This document shows positions 32,778-44,678 of a stretch of 64,000 nucleotides of DNA, in pieces. The stretch covers positions 162,566,001 through 162,630,000 of the forward strand of contig CM060833.1 of NCBI GenBank assembly GCA_030762175.1. Direction: 5' to 3'. The notes beneath the pieces are model-generated. The model had not been told where the DNA came from, ran no database searches, and was given only the letters and a program-made list of their open reading frames with translations. This DNA comes from Metallyticus violacea. Its lineage: Eukaryota > Arthropoda > Insecta > Mantodea > Metallyticidae. The position numbers were made by a program, and so were the translations under genes. Each line of letters starts with the position of its first letter. The first letter of the stretch is position 1.

Positions 32778-35700
32778 GGCAATTTTTTCATTGATGGGAA
32801 GAACACTGGAAACATGTGAAGATGGAACCATTTTATCAACCTACAAATCTTAGCTATTTAATTAATGAGCTTAATTTTTATGTTCTTCATTAGAATGAAG
32901 AAAGACAAAATTCCTTCCACATTTAGATTTTGCTCACTTGTACCATTCTGTGGAAGATTTTATCATGGTTCCATATACATCTGCATGGTCAATAAAATTG
33001 TTTACTTTGTATTTTTTTGGTCATATCATGAATGGATGAAATTTTCAGAGGATGTTTTCACCAGTCATTTGGACTTTACCTGTTGTCTATTTAAAGTAAA
33101 CAATTTTTTTAATTACATTTTTTCGTAAGAAAGAATTCAATAGCTTCCAAATGATTTTGTTTCCAGGATATTTTTCATATTTATTGAGATAATCTGGTGT
33201 AACTTCATTGCACACAATTAATTAACTAAGGTCTTGGATTAAGTTATTTTCATGTTTAAGCTTTTCAGGCTCAAGCATTAATTTTGTATTTTCATGTGTC
33301 ATGCAAATAAATATTGTGTCACCTTGCTGCTCCTGTGAAAATGCAGTGTTAGGTCTGAAAGATGTAAACCTCAAAAAACTTACTTTAGGGGTTAGATGTG
33401 TCAATTGTTAATTGTCCTGTCCTGTGGAGTTCCTTACAGCTTGCTAAAAGCAATTTATTTTTTATTTCTTTTTCCTTCTTCTCTACAGATGTTATGTCCT
33501 TCCTTTGTCCCATTATCTTACTTTCTCACAAGTTTAACAATATCATCAGGGAGGCATCTCTGGTATTCTCTGTATGGAACTGACATGATACCTTTATTTG
33601 TTTGTGTTTGCTTTGCAATGTATGCTATGAAAGAAGGCACTCCACATTCAGAAATAATACATGTTCAATCCAGCTTTTAGGCAAACAAGTTAAAAATCAT
33701 GTAATTCTCAATTGTTGTTTTTGAGATTCTTTGAGTTGGTTTACCATTTCTTGACCATCATTTGTCTCTGCCAGTGTTAAATATTTTCTCTTCCTAGTTT
33801 GTGTTATAATTTAACATAGGGGAAATTGGTTTGGAAACAGCAAACTTACTTATTGGAGTCAGAAGTTTACTCAAATTACTGATGTTTTCAGTATTATTCC
33901 TCTTCACTGGAACTCCCAGCCTCAGTTTTCGCATTCTTTTTTTCATATAAATTTTTTGAAATTTGAATGTGTCAACCATGAAAAATTGAGTCATCTAGTA
34001 TTAAATGCAGAAATTTTTTGCATGTGTCCACTGTCCTTTTCTATGACCAACTTGTTTTGAATGCTTATCTAATCCCATAACCATTTCCAAGTTTTCCTTG
34101 TTTTAGTCACATTTATGGAATTAAATTACACGATTTAACTCCCCCTCACAGACGTGTCATGTGCGAGTAATGAACAGAAAGAACTTCCCTTAGCAAATAA
34201 GGAAAATACCTAACAATATAATTGATATCATTATATCAATGATAGAGAACATTTAGTTCTCAAAACTGGTTCCATATATTATGACAAGTAAATGATGCAT
34301 TAAGAGTGTGTAGTTCAACTAAATCATACAATGATATCAATTATATGATTAGCTTCACTGTGCAAGTTCCAATTGACATTTTAATTTTAACCTAACAACA
34401 TGTTGCATTTCACATGTTGTGTGTTTGAGTGCTAGCCAGGCAACATGAACTTTTGTACCATAGTTCAAGTGGGTTTAATCTTTAAACCCTTATTAATAAT
34501 AAAGGGTTATCAAGAAGTTGCTATGTCCATTGTGTAGGAAATATTTCACTAGGGAAGCAAATTTGGGTGGCAACACTGACTGCATGCTGAGCATAAAAGT
34601 TATTATGTTCATTTAACCACCAAAACAGTAATACAAACCAAAGTCCAAACCTTGGCAATGGTGGGTGGATTACCTGCTAAAACTGGTTTTGAAGGAATGT
34701 TAAAAATGTGGGAGTACCAACTTTCTCTTGTGAAGTGCACATCACTCGAGTGCAGAGGAACTTGTGATCTTTATTAGTATTTGGTAAACCATTAAAGATT
34801 CCAAAATGCAATTGAAAATGTGTTGCACTCTATGCCTTTCCTTCCTTGATATAAATATAAAATCTTTTACAGCACCCTCCCACTGATGCCTGAGCAAGCA
34901 TTTCTGTTGGCAAGCTAAGAAAGGCACTCAAAATATGGCCAGGAAATGCAGTTTCAATTAACAGGATAAGAGTTGATGCAACATACACATTTATTGTAAT
35001 AAAAAAGAGAGAAAAAGCATGCAATGCTCACTAAAATTGCACTCAAAATTACTGCTACCATTTATAAATTTTTTTAGCTTTTTGTAAGCTATAAAAATCC
35101 AAGTGACAATACAATTACCTGGCTAAACACTTCAATAAAATAGGTACATTACAAGAAACATTTCCATAAAAATTGTACTTACCTGCAGTTTATAAAATGA
35201 GAAGCTTCCATAGGCTCACCACTTTAGAAAAATTACATAAAAATTCATGTTAACCATATTTGCCCATCATTGACAAATACAAAAAATTCAAAGATAAGCA
35301 TATTAACAAATACAACAAATATTATACAAGAGCTAGCTTTCCTATCATTTACAATTTAAGGAGTTTTAATAACGGAGCACATTAAGCAAAGTGATGTAAA
35401 ATCACCGTTTAAACATTGACTAATGCATGGAGACCACTACACTTCAATCTAAATGCTATAGAAATCAGATACAATATATAACCTCAACATTTTAGGCTGC
35501 AGAGGTGAAAAGGAGACTTGGAGGAGTTGGCATGGGGTTAATGTGGCAATGAGGTAATGAAATTAATATTACATGGGAAAAAAGGTTGGATAGAATAGGC
35601 TAGAAAATATCAGCAGGCAAGAAATCAGTGCAGAGCATAACCAAAAGTCTTCAGCCTATCAAATGAAATGAAATTAAGCTGGGGTAAAGAATTATGTATG

Positions 35701-36425
35701 TTTATGCTCATTCTAAGAAGAAAGACAAGCTCAAGAATGGTCAGGTTTAGACCAGGAAGATTGGAAGACTCAAACAGTTATGGATAATTATGATAGGAAA
35801 ATCTTCCCATTTTGTGGAAAGGATGAGGAATAACTGCATACTCTGGCTGAATGTACCCATGGGAGCACATGAGCAAAATGCTGTTTCAAGAACATTTTCT
35901 AAAGGCAATTAGATATTGAATGGCATGCAGGAACATGTTTGCCGATCACATAGATTGAATATGGGCATTTTTCTAGCCAATGTGTGCAAAGTTAGAAGCA
36001 ATTTATTTTTTGTTAATTTCAATAATTAGTGTAACTGTAAATAATATGGAAGTTGATTCACTACTATATATCTGTAAATATATTTTAAATAAATGCCTGA
36101 CAGAATGAATGAAATCATAAATTTCGTTGCAATGCAAATGAATGTACTACTTTCTTTCTTTACAATCTAGTAACTAGTAGCACTAATACCTTCAAGAAAT
36201 GGGATAGCAAAGTGTTTCCACGTTCTAAACAGTTAACATAAAAAATAGGCCAAGTTAGAGTGGAAAATATTAGTAAATATAAATTGATGTCTCTGTATTA
36301 TATATGATTTCAAACCATCATTTTTTTATAATGCATATCTTGCTACTAATGACTAACAAATATTAATTACAATGGGCAATTTTGTGTCGCATATGACTCT
36401 CTTCTCCCCTTCCTTGTCTGCCTTG
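32774..36425. other. CpG-poor stretch, no gene recognised
   Basis: About 3.6 kb of AT-rich sequence with CpG still rare. Frames up to about 94 codons (for example 33396-33680 +) look like chance frames: no family resemblance and low-complexity composition. An unrecognised gene on either strand, or distal exons of ACBP, cannot be excluded given the CpG pattern. Confidence 0.4.
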
Positions 36426-36429
36426 TAGG

Positions 36430-36484
36430 ATGGACACTTGCCTGGTGGTCAAGACTCTCAATGTCAACCCTGGTGGGAGGGAGG
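36430..36484 (+). other. Possible exon at the right CpG boundary
   Basis: A strong polypyrimidine tract with TTGTAG ending at 36429 precedes a GC-richer 55-base stretch, followed by a GTAGTA donor-like site. It has an open frame beginning ATGGACACTTGCCTGG that stays open past the donor to about 36533. No protein family is recognised. This could be a chance match. Confidence 0.2.
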
Positions 36485-36539
36485 TAGTAAACATTTTTCG
36501 CTCTTACTTTTTCAATGCAGGACTATTTTTTTAGTTGCT

Positions 36540-38870
36540 CCTTAGCTAGACGTTAACTCACTATAGCTCTACACCAGGCTACGTTTTTTTCGTTAGCCGC
36601 GTTTCTGTATTACATATGATTTCTAACACCGGATTGCTTTGTGGGCGAGGATCGAACTTGGGGCCTCCTGGAGTTTACGCAAGTTTACTCATAAACGTTG
36701 CTTACTTTTCTTTGGCTTCAACATTCCTCATTTAGATTTAATGCTCATTTTGCCCTTTAGCATCAAATTTGCTTTTCGTGAGATTTAAGTAAATTATGGG
36801 TTGAAGTTCAGGAGATGTCCGCTTCAACTGTTAAAATGCATCTTGTTTTATTTAATTTTTAATTTGGACTTCCCATCGGCAATAAAATATAAATGTGTTA
36901 CTATTTATTAAAATTGGAACTTCACTGACTCATGCTTAAGAACTCGCGCGTAGAAAAGCTGTTACAGTTGAGAAAAAAGACAGGCTCGCGTAGTCAGGCT
37001 AGTGGTAGTTTGACTGACTGTACATAGCTTGTGATACTTAACCTATCTCTATAACGCATTTTACTTCCAAATGTTAATACTGTGACTTATATTTAGTGGC
37101 ATAGATTTGTGGAAAAGCCTTAACTGGTGGTTACCATGTTTCATAATTGATATTCATTTTTCTTTGTGTTACGTTACGTTATATTACATTGTCAAGTATA
37201 TACATAATCTGCACTGTCGCGGCAATTTCGTAACGGTTTTACAACAGTGTGGCATTTACTCGCTTGGTTTTCTTAAATAAAGTAGGTGATACTCTTACAT
37301 TATGTGTGTGAAATTACATAGTTTCGTTGTGAGTTTGTGATTAGTGAAATGGTTTTTTTTTCTTCCTTCTGTGTTCTAAGAACTCGTAACCTGTTTTTGT
37401 CATCAGTACTATGGATGCAGAAAGGTAATGTAATGTTTAGTATTTTTCTTATAGGATTACATACATTTGAAAATAACTCGACATTGCATTACATTTGGAT
37501 ATCGATCTAATTATGTTACAGAAACTGCAAAAACACTGCCAAAAATGAAAACCGTCGTAAGGCCTGGCTAAAAATCATTCCAACAGATTTTTCAAAATAA
37601 AAACTATTGTCTGCATAAACCATTTAGAGGAATCACATGCATCATAAGAATAGGCAGAATTACTACATTAAAGGGAGAATCGTTGGAATACCCAAGAAAA
37701 ATACCTAAGTCTACAGAAAAAACTGTGCCAACTATATTTCCTAACACTATTTACTGTTGGAAAACTATTCCTAAAGTTAAACGTCTTGCTGCCAAGACGA
37801 ACAGTTGAACCAGGCTGTTCGAGAAAGTATGGCATTAAATAAACAATATATTGAACGCGATTCAATAAATAATATATAAGACATTCTTTCATTTCTCAAT
37901 TCAAACTATATACATTACAGTAACTAAGGAAGAGGGTAAGAATCGTATTTGTCTACTGGGTATTAATGATGTGATACGTGTCTTTTATAACAGTGAATGA
38001 TGACTTGTATTTTGATGTTAAAATGAAAAATATTTGTCTGCTTAGAATTTTAGATAAAACCAAGCAATTAACATCTTTAAATGCGTTGAACAATATCATT
38101 TCACAAATTAAAAATGATGAAACGTTACCTACAGTTACAGCGAAAATAAATTTTGCTATCCAGCTTTAGTTTAGTTTAGTTTAGTTCTCGGAGCATTCAG
38201 TGAGTTCGTCGAGCAGCCACAGAGACCTACGAACATTGAACTTGTCATAAACTAATACAGTCTTTATCTAATTATTATGAAAATGAACATTAAAATTTAT
38301 TGTAGAGCAATAACGTTAGTCTCAAACTCCAAAAGGTAACAACATTGTGATAACAAAAGCATGATATCACCTATCCTTTATGTTCCCTCTTCACCTGCTT
38401 ATAATGCATTAAGAAAGTGTAATTTCTGATTTTGCCACACCCACGTATCCTGCAAAAATTATCTTTCTCTTATGAATGGTCAATAGAATGCAAGTTAGTA
38501 GTTTAAATACAAAGCCTAATAAATTAGGTAACAGAAGTCCCACAGAATAGCGCAATTTGATTTTACTTGTCGTAATTGTCAGTTTATTTAACTTATGTAC
38601 CTTTTATTTTTTTCAAGGTCTTCTAATATTTTACAAATGCTTAAAGTTATAATTACCTATATGTAAATGTCAATGTGCACATCTGGTACCATTTCTGAAT
38701 TTGAAAAGTATATTCATTTGAGAAAAATAAGCAATTCGAACTCTGGTAAATTAAAAACGTTTATGTACAAATGCGTTCTAACGATCTTATATCAGGGTAA
38801 GCGATATGTTATTGTTTTATAATGATTGGGTTAAATTATTTTTATTAAGTATGCATGTTCATGGTCGTAG
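36540..38870. other. CpG-normal stretch with a possible start exon
   Basis: CpG is ordinary from here on. Apart from the possible ATG exon at 37381-37424 and a short (TTTAG)n run at about 38163-38186, I see no repeat or coding signal. Confidence 0.4.
37381..37424 (+). other. Possible start exon of a downstream gene
   Basis: A long T/C tract ending TTCTAAG at 37380 acts like an acceptor. The 44-base stretch contains ATG at 37411 and ends AAAG before GTAATG, a good donor. It would encode MDAE plus two bases. The layout (short UTR, ATG, four codons, donor) mirrors ACBP's first coding exon. No downstream exon that continues it was found. Confidence 0.25.
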
Positions 38871-38872
38871 CA

Positions 38873-38901
38873 TGTTAAAGAGCGTCCATAAATAAATCAA
38901 T
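38873..38901 (+). mobile_element. SINE-B tail fragment
   Basis: Only TTAAAGAGCGTCCATAAATA plus ATCAATGG remains. Similar flanking words (GGTCGTAGCATGT) occur before and after it, consistent with a target duplication around a severely 5'-truncated insertion. Confidence 0.75.
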
Positions 38902-39396
38902 GGTCGTAGCATGTAACAAAATAATATTAGAATACTGTGATTCTAATAAAAAATAATGGGTTATCATGTAGGTTCTTGCTATATGAAAAATCAATTTCAG
39001 CACTTTATATTTCCTGCCATAATCTTGTGTACTTATAAATATGGGTTAAAACATTATCGTTTATTTATTAAGTTATTATTTGAATGTTAAAACATATCTT
39101 CAAATCTGCAAATATTCTTTATAATCATGGACATTTCATGGATCAAGTTCTTACGCTGTGAATCTGTCAGACTACCAGCGTTCGTGCGTCGATCCAGCTG
39201 CTCACGGTTTCCAGTTTACATGGTGAAATATTGGAGGGGGCTGGCAGCTCATTTAGGGCATTGTTTGAAGATTTAATTATGGTAAAGGGGCTCTAAGAGA
39301 CAGGCCTTACGACCTTCGAACAAGATGCCGCCGTTATTTGTGTAATTGAAAACCCTTTCCGTACTGTTAGCAACATGACCGTGGTAATAAAACTGT

Positions 39397-39463
39397 GATT
39401 GTCAATTGGGACGCTGATGATCTGAGATGTTAAAGAACGTCCATAAATAAACCAAATAAATAA
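39397..39463 (+). mobile_element. SINE-B tail fragment
   Basis: Begins TTGGGACGCTGATGATCTG and ends in an ATAAATAAA-type tail; severely 5' truncated. Confidence 0.8.
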
Positions 39464-41520
39464 AAATCCAACGTAACTGATATCTCATACTTTGCGAGGT
39501 ATAGAAAGTTCCCGCAGCGTATATCCGATGGAAAGGAAGACGTTTATGTATTTAATAAAATGAAAAAATGGTACCATGTAAAAGCAATTACAACGTATAA
39601 TATTTGCTTAGTACTTTCTGTCATTTCTCTCTATTTTAGTTAATGTAAAGATGATATTAGGGACTTAATTCATAAACATGGTTACATTTAAAAATGTTAA
39701 AAAATTCCCAGAGTATAACTTTTGACCACCTGTGGTAATATATTTCATTTAATTATTAGTATACCATTACTTTTTGTAATTTAATCTCAATAATAATAAT
39801 TATTATTATAAAAACACGGTTTCTCTACTGTAATATTTATAGATTGCAAGAATTCTAATTTTCTTCCCCATAATACCACATAATATTGCTATAACCTATT
39901 TCATTTCATTAATTAATAAGGCGAAATTTGCATTTTATATTCATTTTAAAGTTATTAAAGGAATTAAAAGAATTCGCTTAGTTTACATAGCTCCTGTGTG
40001 ACGGATTTTTTAATTTTATTATTTCAAGTTATGTTAGGTTGTTCATATGTGGTAAAATGCTGCCAAGAAAATGAATGCAGCGAAATTAACAAACTGAGGT
40101 GGTATTTGTGCAGAGAAATTTGTTCGTATATAATTGTTTACTTATAGTCATTTTGCAGAATACGTTCATATCTCTTTACGCTATTCTTCTCTCCTTCCTC
40201 TACTTGGTTATCGAGTAATGGGGTAGTATATGGTAAAGATGCTGTAAACTCGAAAAAGGCAATTTAAGCTTTTCAGAGATCTTCATTTACGGTAATTATA
40301 AAAATCGCCAGTTCCTTATGCTAACTTTTATATATTAGAAACGTCACACTTCAAAAACGTTCTTATATTTTCTCAGCTAAACAAAGTGGAATTTAGGAGA
40401 AATATAAATAACAGCAATGCTTATAAACGCTTATCTGTCATTCTGAAATCATTAATAAACAATTAAAATCGAAAACCGGATTGAAAACAAGATTTACCCA
40501 CCTTAATTAATGTGGTGTTCTTCATAATTACCTTTTATTCTAATATCAAGTACGGGCATTTTATATATATTATTACGGTTTAAGTTTTAATTAACGAATC
40601 CGTTACTTCCACATTTGCAGATGATTGCTAAACACAATTTAGCTGCAGGGATAAAGCGTCACTTAATGATTCATCGAGAACTACAGCCGACCAGAAGCAT
40701 GAACACTAACACAAGCTTCCGTACTGTGCTCTCACATCCGCAGCAGCTTGATGAATTCAAGTTTTCGAATATCTAAGTAGACAGAACTAATCCTTTGTTT
40801 TTAATGACTTTCTCCAGTGACTGAAGCTCCTCGTGAATTGCAAATTAAATTAATTTTTTTTTCCAACTCAATATTTCTTTGCTCGCATAAAGAAGAGTGG
40901 GAACTTTATAAATCTTTGCCAAATGTCAGATTATTAGCAGCGCCGTTTGTGAATAAAGCGTATCCTAGATTGTATTAAGAGCGAAAATTGTTTAATCCTT
41001 ACACATTCTCATCTTGTGTTTCTTCTTCGACTTTCTTTATCATCTTTTGAAGCAAACATAGGCTAACTTATAATAAGCAGAAAATTACATGTCTCTTTAA
41101 ATAACCTTGAATAAAAATTATTTATGTGTGAACAAGGCTAAACAAACCTTCCAGTGTTCTCAACGTAATTTGAGAAAAGAATTGCGTTTTTTGTTCGTGT
41201 TTTGTTTTTATTAAAATGGCATTATGTCCTCTGTATTAAAAATATCACAACCATCAATGTCTTTGCATACTTCCTTCTTAGAACCTGTCCTAATGTAAAC
41301 ATAATCACGTGGCGTTGACAGCATGGCATTCTACTCACATAAAAGTAGTGCACAATCTACATATACGTAAAAAGGGGAAACAAATCGTAATTATATGTAC
41401 TTATAATACTTCAATATTTTATATTATAAAAATCCACGGTCTACTAACATTTATTATTCGCTGACAATATAATAAAAACATAGTTGTTTAGTTAAATGAA
41501 ACAAAATAACACATCATGGT
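39464..41520. other. AT-rich, no gene recognised
   Basis: No long frame and no repeat beyond short AAT runs. Confidence 0.5.
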
Positions 41521-41521
41521 G

Positions 41522-42000
41522 AAAGTTCAACTCCAATGGTTACTAAACACAAAAGAGGCAAGGCTGAGAAAACAATAGTTGTAAATGTGTTTAACAAATT
41601 TGCGGAAAAGTATTCCGACACTGTCAACATCACTTCTGACTTAATTTGCCTTTTTCGTAATAGTAGCATTGATTCTGCACGCAAAGAAGGCTTGAAAACA
41701 AGAAAAACATCGTTTTGATTTTATCTAATGAAAACCGTAACGACGTTATCAACTTCTGTGCAGTTGAACACACCTTTTCTATTTGCTAAACTCCTTAGAG
41801 ATAGTATGGAGTAAAGTGAAAGATTATAAGTTGCTTAAATAACAGTACATTAAAACTGCGGGATGTTTGGCCTTTGTGGAGAAAGATTTGAACTTGACCA
41901 ATGCTAAGTGGAAAAAGTGCACTGAGGAATAGAAGATTAAAATTTTGACTAATGGAGGTCTTTGCGACACTGTTATCGATCACATTAGCTAAATTGACAC
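41522..42000 (+). pseudogene. Tc1/IS630-type transposase relic
   Basis: A 60-codon frame (41536-41718) reads KTIVVNVFNKFAEKYSD and then SSIDSARKEGLKTRK. It resembles the N-terminal helix-turn-helix of a Tc1-related transposase group (VVLNVYKYF ... STVYRIRKEG). Later pieces near 41870-41970 (NAKWKKCTEE, then VIDHIS) resemble its C-terminal end, with nearly all of the catalytic domain deleted. The match is by recall and moderate. Confidence 0.45.
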
Positions 42001-42062
42001 CTTCAAGTTGCAGTAAGGTTTATTAACCAGTTTCCATAAAATAATCACTTCAATCATTAACA

Positions 42063-42108
<46 letters not shown>
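42063..42108. repeat. (TTA)n microsatellite
   Basis: About 15 units. Confidence 0.95.
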
Positions 42109-43259
42109 TTGTTAAATAATAAGATTGGTCAATTGTACTCAACGCACGAATTCCATATAACGCTTTTTCCACACCCACCTTTTAATAAGAATAAAAGAAT
42201 AAATTGCTGTTTTATGTAATCTTGAATTTACACGATGTAATATTAATGAACATGTCCGGTTTCCCCCCCCCCCTGATTTTAGTGCTTAGAAATTTCGCTG
42301 CCTAGCGTTGAGTTTTTCAAGAGATTAAGCAGATTTCTGACAAAAGCCGTTAATAGTAGGACATGGTAGAAACAGAAGGAAAGATTTTAATATAAATATC
42401 ACTATTTCAGAGTTGTTTTTATATATCTATTGGTAATCTCAACGGTAAAACGAATAAAAATACAAAGAGCTAAAACATTCCATATTAAAATATAGATATA
42501 CTATATCTGTAAAAAAATTGACTGTTTACCATTTAGCATTTAGACTGGAAATACTGTATTGTGTGCTTAATTGTGTGACTTACCTATGTGTTTTATCTTC
42601 TTTTTAACATGAAATGTTCTTGTTCAGAGTGTCCAATTACTGCTAACCTGAGGGCCATAAAAATATTTATTATCAGATGGCGGACCCCATCCTAAACTAA
42701 TGAACCATTTTTAGCAGGACTTGAAATATTATCTAAAGAATAGACATTTAATGCGACAGACGAGGACGATCGGCAGCACTCGCATCGATTTCTGTTGTTG
42801 CAAGACTGAGCATATTCAGGTAAGAACAGTTCTTCTGTACCAATTCTTAACGAACTCCATGGTCGGGAATGTGCTTCCAAACATGGATGCAATTTCTGCC
42901 TAAAGTCGCACATATTAGCAAAACATTCGTTGGAAAGAAGTCTGAAGAACTCTTAAAACACTTTTCCTTCTTATTTTGAGGGACAGGATCTTTATGGTTA
43001 ATTATAATGAGTAAAGGCATAGTAATCTGAACCTTATAGTAACAGTCGTTTGTTTGAACAACCATTGAATGGAACTGTTATACTGCAGAAATGTAAAACT
43101 GTGAAATTGTTATGCTGAATATGGCTATCGTAGGCGTATACTGCAGAAACGCTGATGAAGTAATTAACAAGTTAATCTAATTTTAGGGGAAAGTACAGAA
43201 TTGTTTATTAGTCTACTATTCTTTGCATCAGACAGTTCCTTATTTAGGTGGGAACCGCA
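42109..43259. other. No gene recognised
   Basis: Includes a C-run near 42264. The frames on both strands at about 42690-43065 match nothing known. Confidence 0.45.
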
Positions 43260-43980
43260 TCATTAGGATCAGCGTGTCGCCTTTTGGACAGACCATTTCT
43301 ATTTCTTTCACCAGAATCAAACTTTTAGAGGAGGGGTTACTAACAGCCTAGAGCAACAGATGCCAGTAAGGAATAGCAGTGTTCAACTGGGGTGTAGGAC
43401 TCAGAATGTTGCGATTTACTGTGACCAGATAACTATACAGGGATGAACTGTTTGTAAGATGTCCAGTATGGTGTGTTCCATTAACAGTAAGTAACTCTTC
43501 GGAGACACCGTTTACAGAACGAAAAGCCTGGAAAGTATAACAATGGAGTAAAGTGTTCTGCCAATGAGAGCAGATTTAGTCTCAGCAGTGATTTTGGGTT
43601 CCAGCTTATCTGGCAAGGCAGTCATGAAAGAGATAGATATGACGGTTCAGATGTTCTCGTTTGGGGAGGCGCATGTTGGGCGGACATGTTCAGATATTGG
43701 ATCACGTTATTGTGAACACTACTGCAATGGTCATAATTCTCCATGTGCGTATGTTCAGAGGTGTACTGGCATGCCACGCGTACTGCAGCTGTTGATGCAC
43801 TGCTGGAAAGCGAGGGCACTCGACAGAAGGATTGGCCTGCACATTCCCACTGGGCGTGTATGTGGGAAGTCTTGGGAATAGGCCCATCGGAAAATGTACA
43901 GCAGCTAAAAGAGGAATGGCCTATACTATCACTAGAACTCTGAACGACCACGTTCATCGCTGTTAGAGGTAATCGTATCC
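43260..43980 (+). pseudogene. Tc1-type transposase relic
   Basis: Near 43530 a frame reads W..QWSKVFCQ*EQI, the decayed form of the W....W..VLFSDESRF block, with the catalytic Asp lost. Around 43640-43670 DGSDVLVWGGACWADM matches the VMVWGGI block. From 43743 to 43943 a clean 66-codon frame reads AVDALLESEGTRQKDWPAHS and then NVQQLKEEW. This corresponds to the QFLEAEGIPVLPWPAYSPDMSPIEHVWD...NIQQLRTAIEEEW region of Tc1-like enzymes, but the SPDxxPIEHxWD residues are replaced. Frame changes and lost catalytic residues show it is dead. Confidence 0.75.
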
Positions 43981-43989
43981 GCTACGAGG

Positions 43990-44620
43990 ACCACTGCTTC
44001 CCTTGTTTACATCTCTGACTTAGGTGCAGCTGTACTCTGCAAGGTGTTGCTATTTCAACAGTTCTCACTAAATACGATTATAAACTTTTCTGTTTATTAT
44101 TGCTTCTAACCATTACTTTTTTATTGTTTCCGCAACTTACAGCACACTTTTGGTTTGATTTTCTCACTGATACGTGCTTCCTATAATGTATTATAGGAAA
44201 AAAAAAAAATCAAAGTTTTGCTCACCAATGTGATAGCTGAGAGGTAAAACATTCCCGAGAGGACAAGGTTTATAATAAAGATCTATTCTTGACTGCTGGC
44301 ACAGACGCTTCTTTCAAAGTGGTATGCGCTCGATCTAGGACTGGTGTCTAAATTAAAATTTCCTTGCTTTTTATTGTCCCAAAATGCCAAATGCAAAGCA
44401 GCTCTAGACATCATACAACCGTAGGATCACTTGCACCATTATCATTTTATTTGTTACTGAGAGACACAGCAATTAACAATATATTTCAGCAGTTTTAGGA
44501 AGCAGGAGTATGATCAGATGTAACTTAAAAGAATTCTGATATCCTACTGTCTGTTTTCCATATTTACTCTACCAACCCACGATTAAAGCTTACCACGACA
44601 ATTAATTCATTCATACTTAA
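43990..44620. other. No gene recognised
   Basis: No supported feature. Confidence 0.5.
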
Positions 44621-44623
44621 AAC

Positions 44624-44678
44624 CCGCCTGTGGTAAATACGGGCGTTAAACACCATTAATTTTTTTTTTTTTTTTTTT
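44624..44678 (+). mobile_element. SINE-A tail fragment with poly(T)
   Basis: CCGCCTGTGGT and ACGGGCGTTAAACAC are retained from the 3' end, followed by an AATT plus T-run. The head and body are absent. Confidence 0.75.

Larger units (their letters stand above)
17550..36500. other. CpG-depleted domain
   Basis: CpG dinucleotides become rare at about 17.55 kb and common again at about 36.5 kb, while overall AT content changes much less. The block covers ACBP exons 2 and 3, all of intron 2 and about 5 kb past the poly(A) signal. In insects with DNA methylation, bodies of steadily expressed genes are methylated in the germline downstream of the first exons and lose CpG by deamination. That fits the position of the left border between exon 1 and exon 2. 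The methylation itself is inferred, not seen. Confidence 0.7.

Noticed and set aside
33396..33680. 94-codon hydrophobic frame downstream of ACBP
   Set aside because: AT-rich, Leu/Phe/Ser-heavy composition, an overlapping frame on the same strand, and no family match; probably chance.
38163..38186. Interstitial telomere-like repeat (TTTAG)n
   Set aside because: The unit is TTTAG rather than the insect TTAGG, with only about four to five units; simple slippage is enough.
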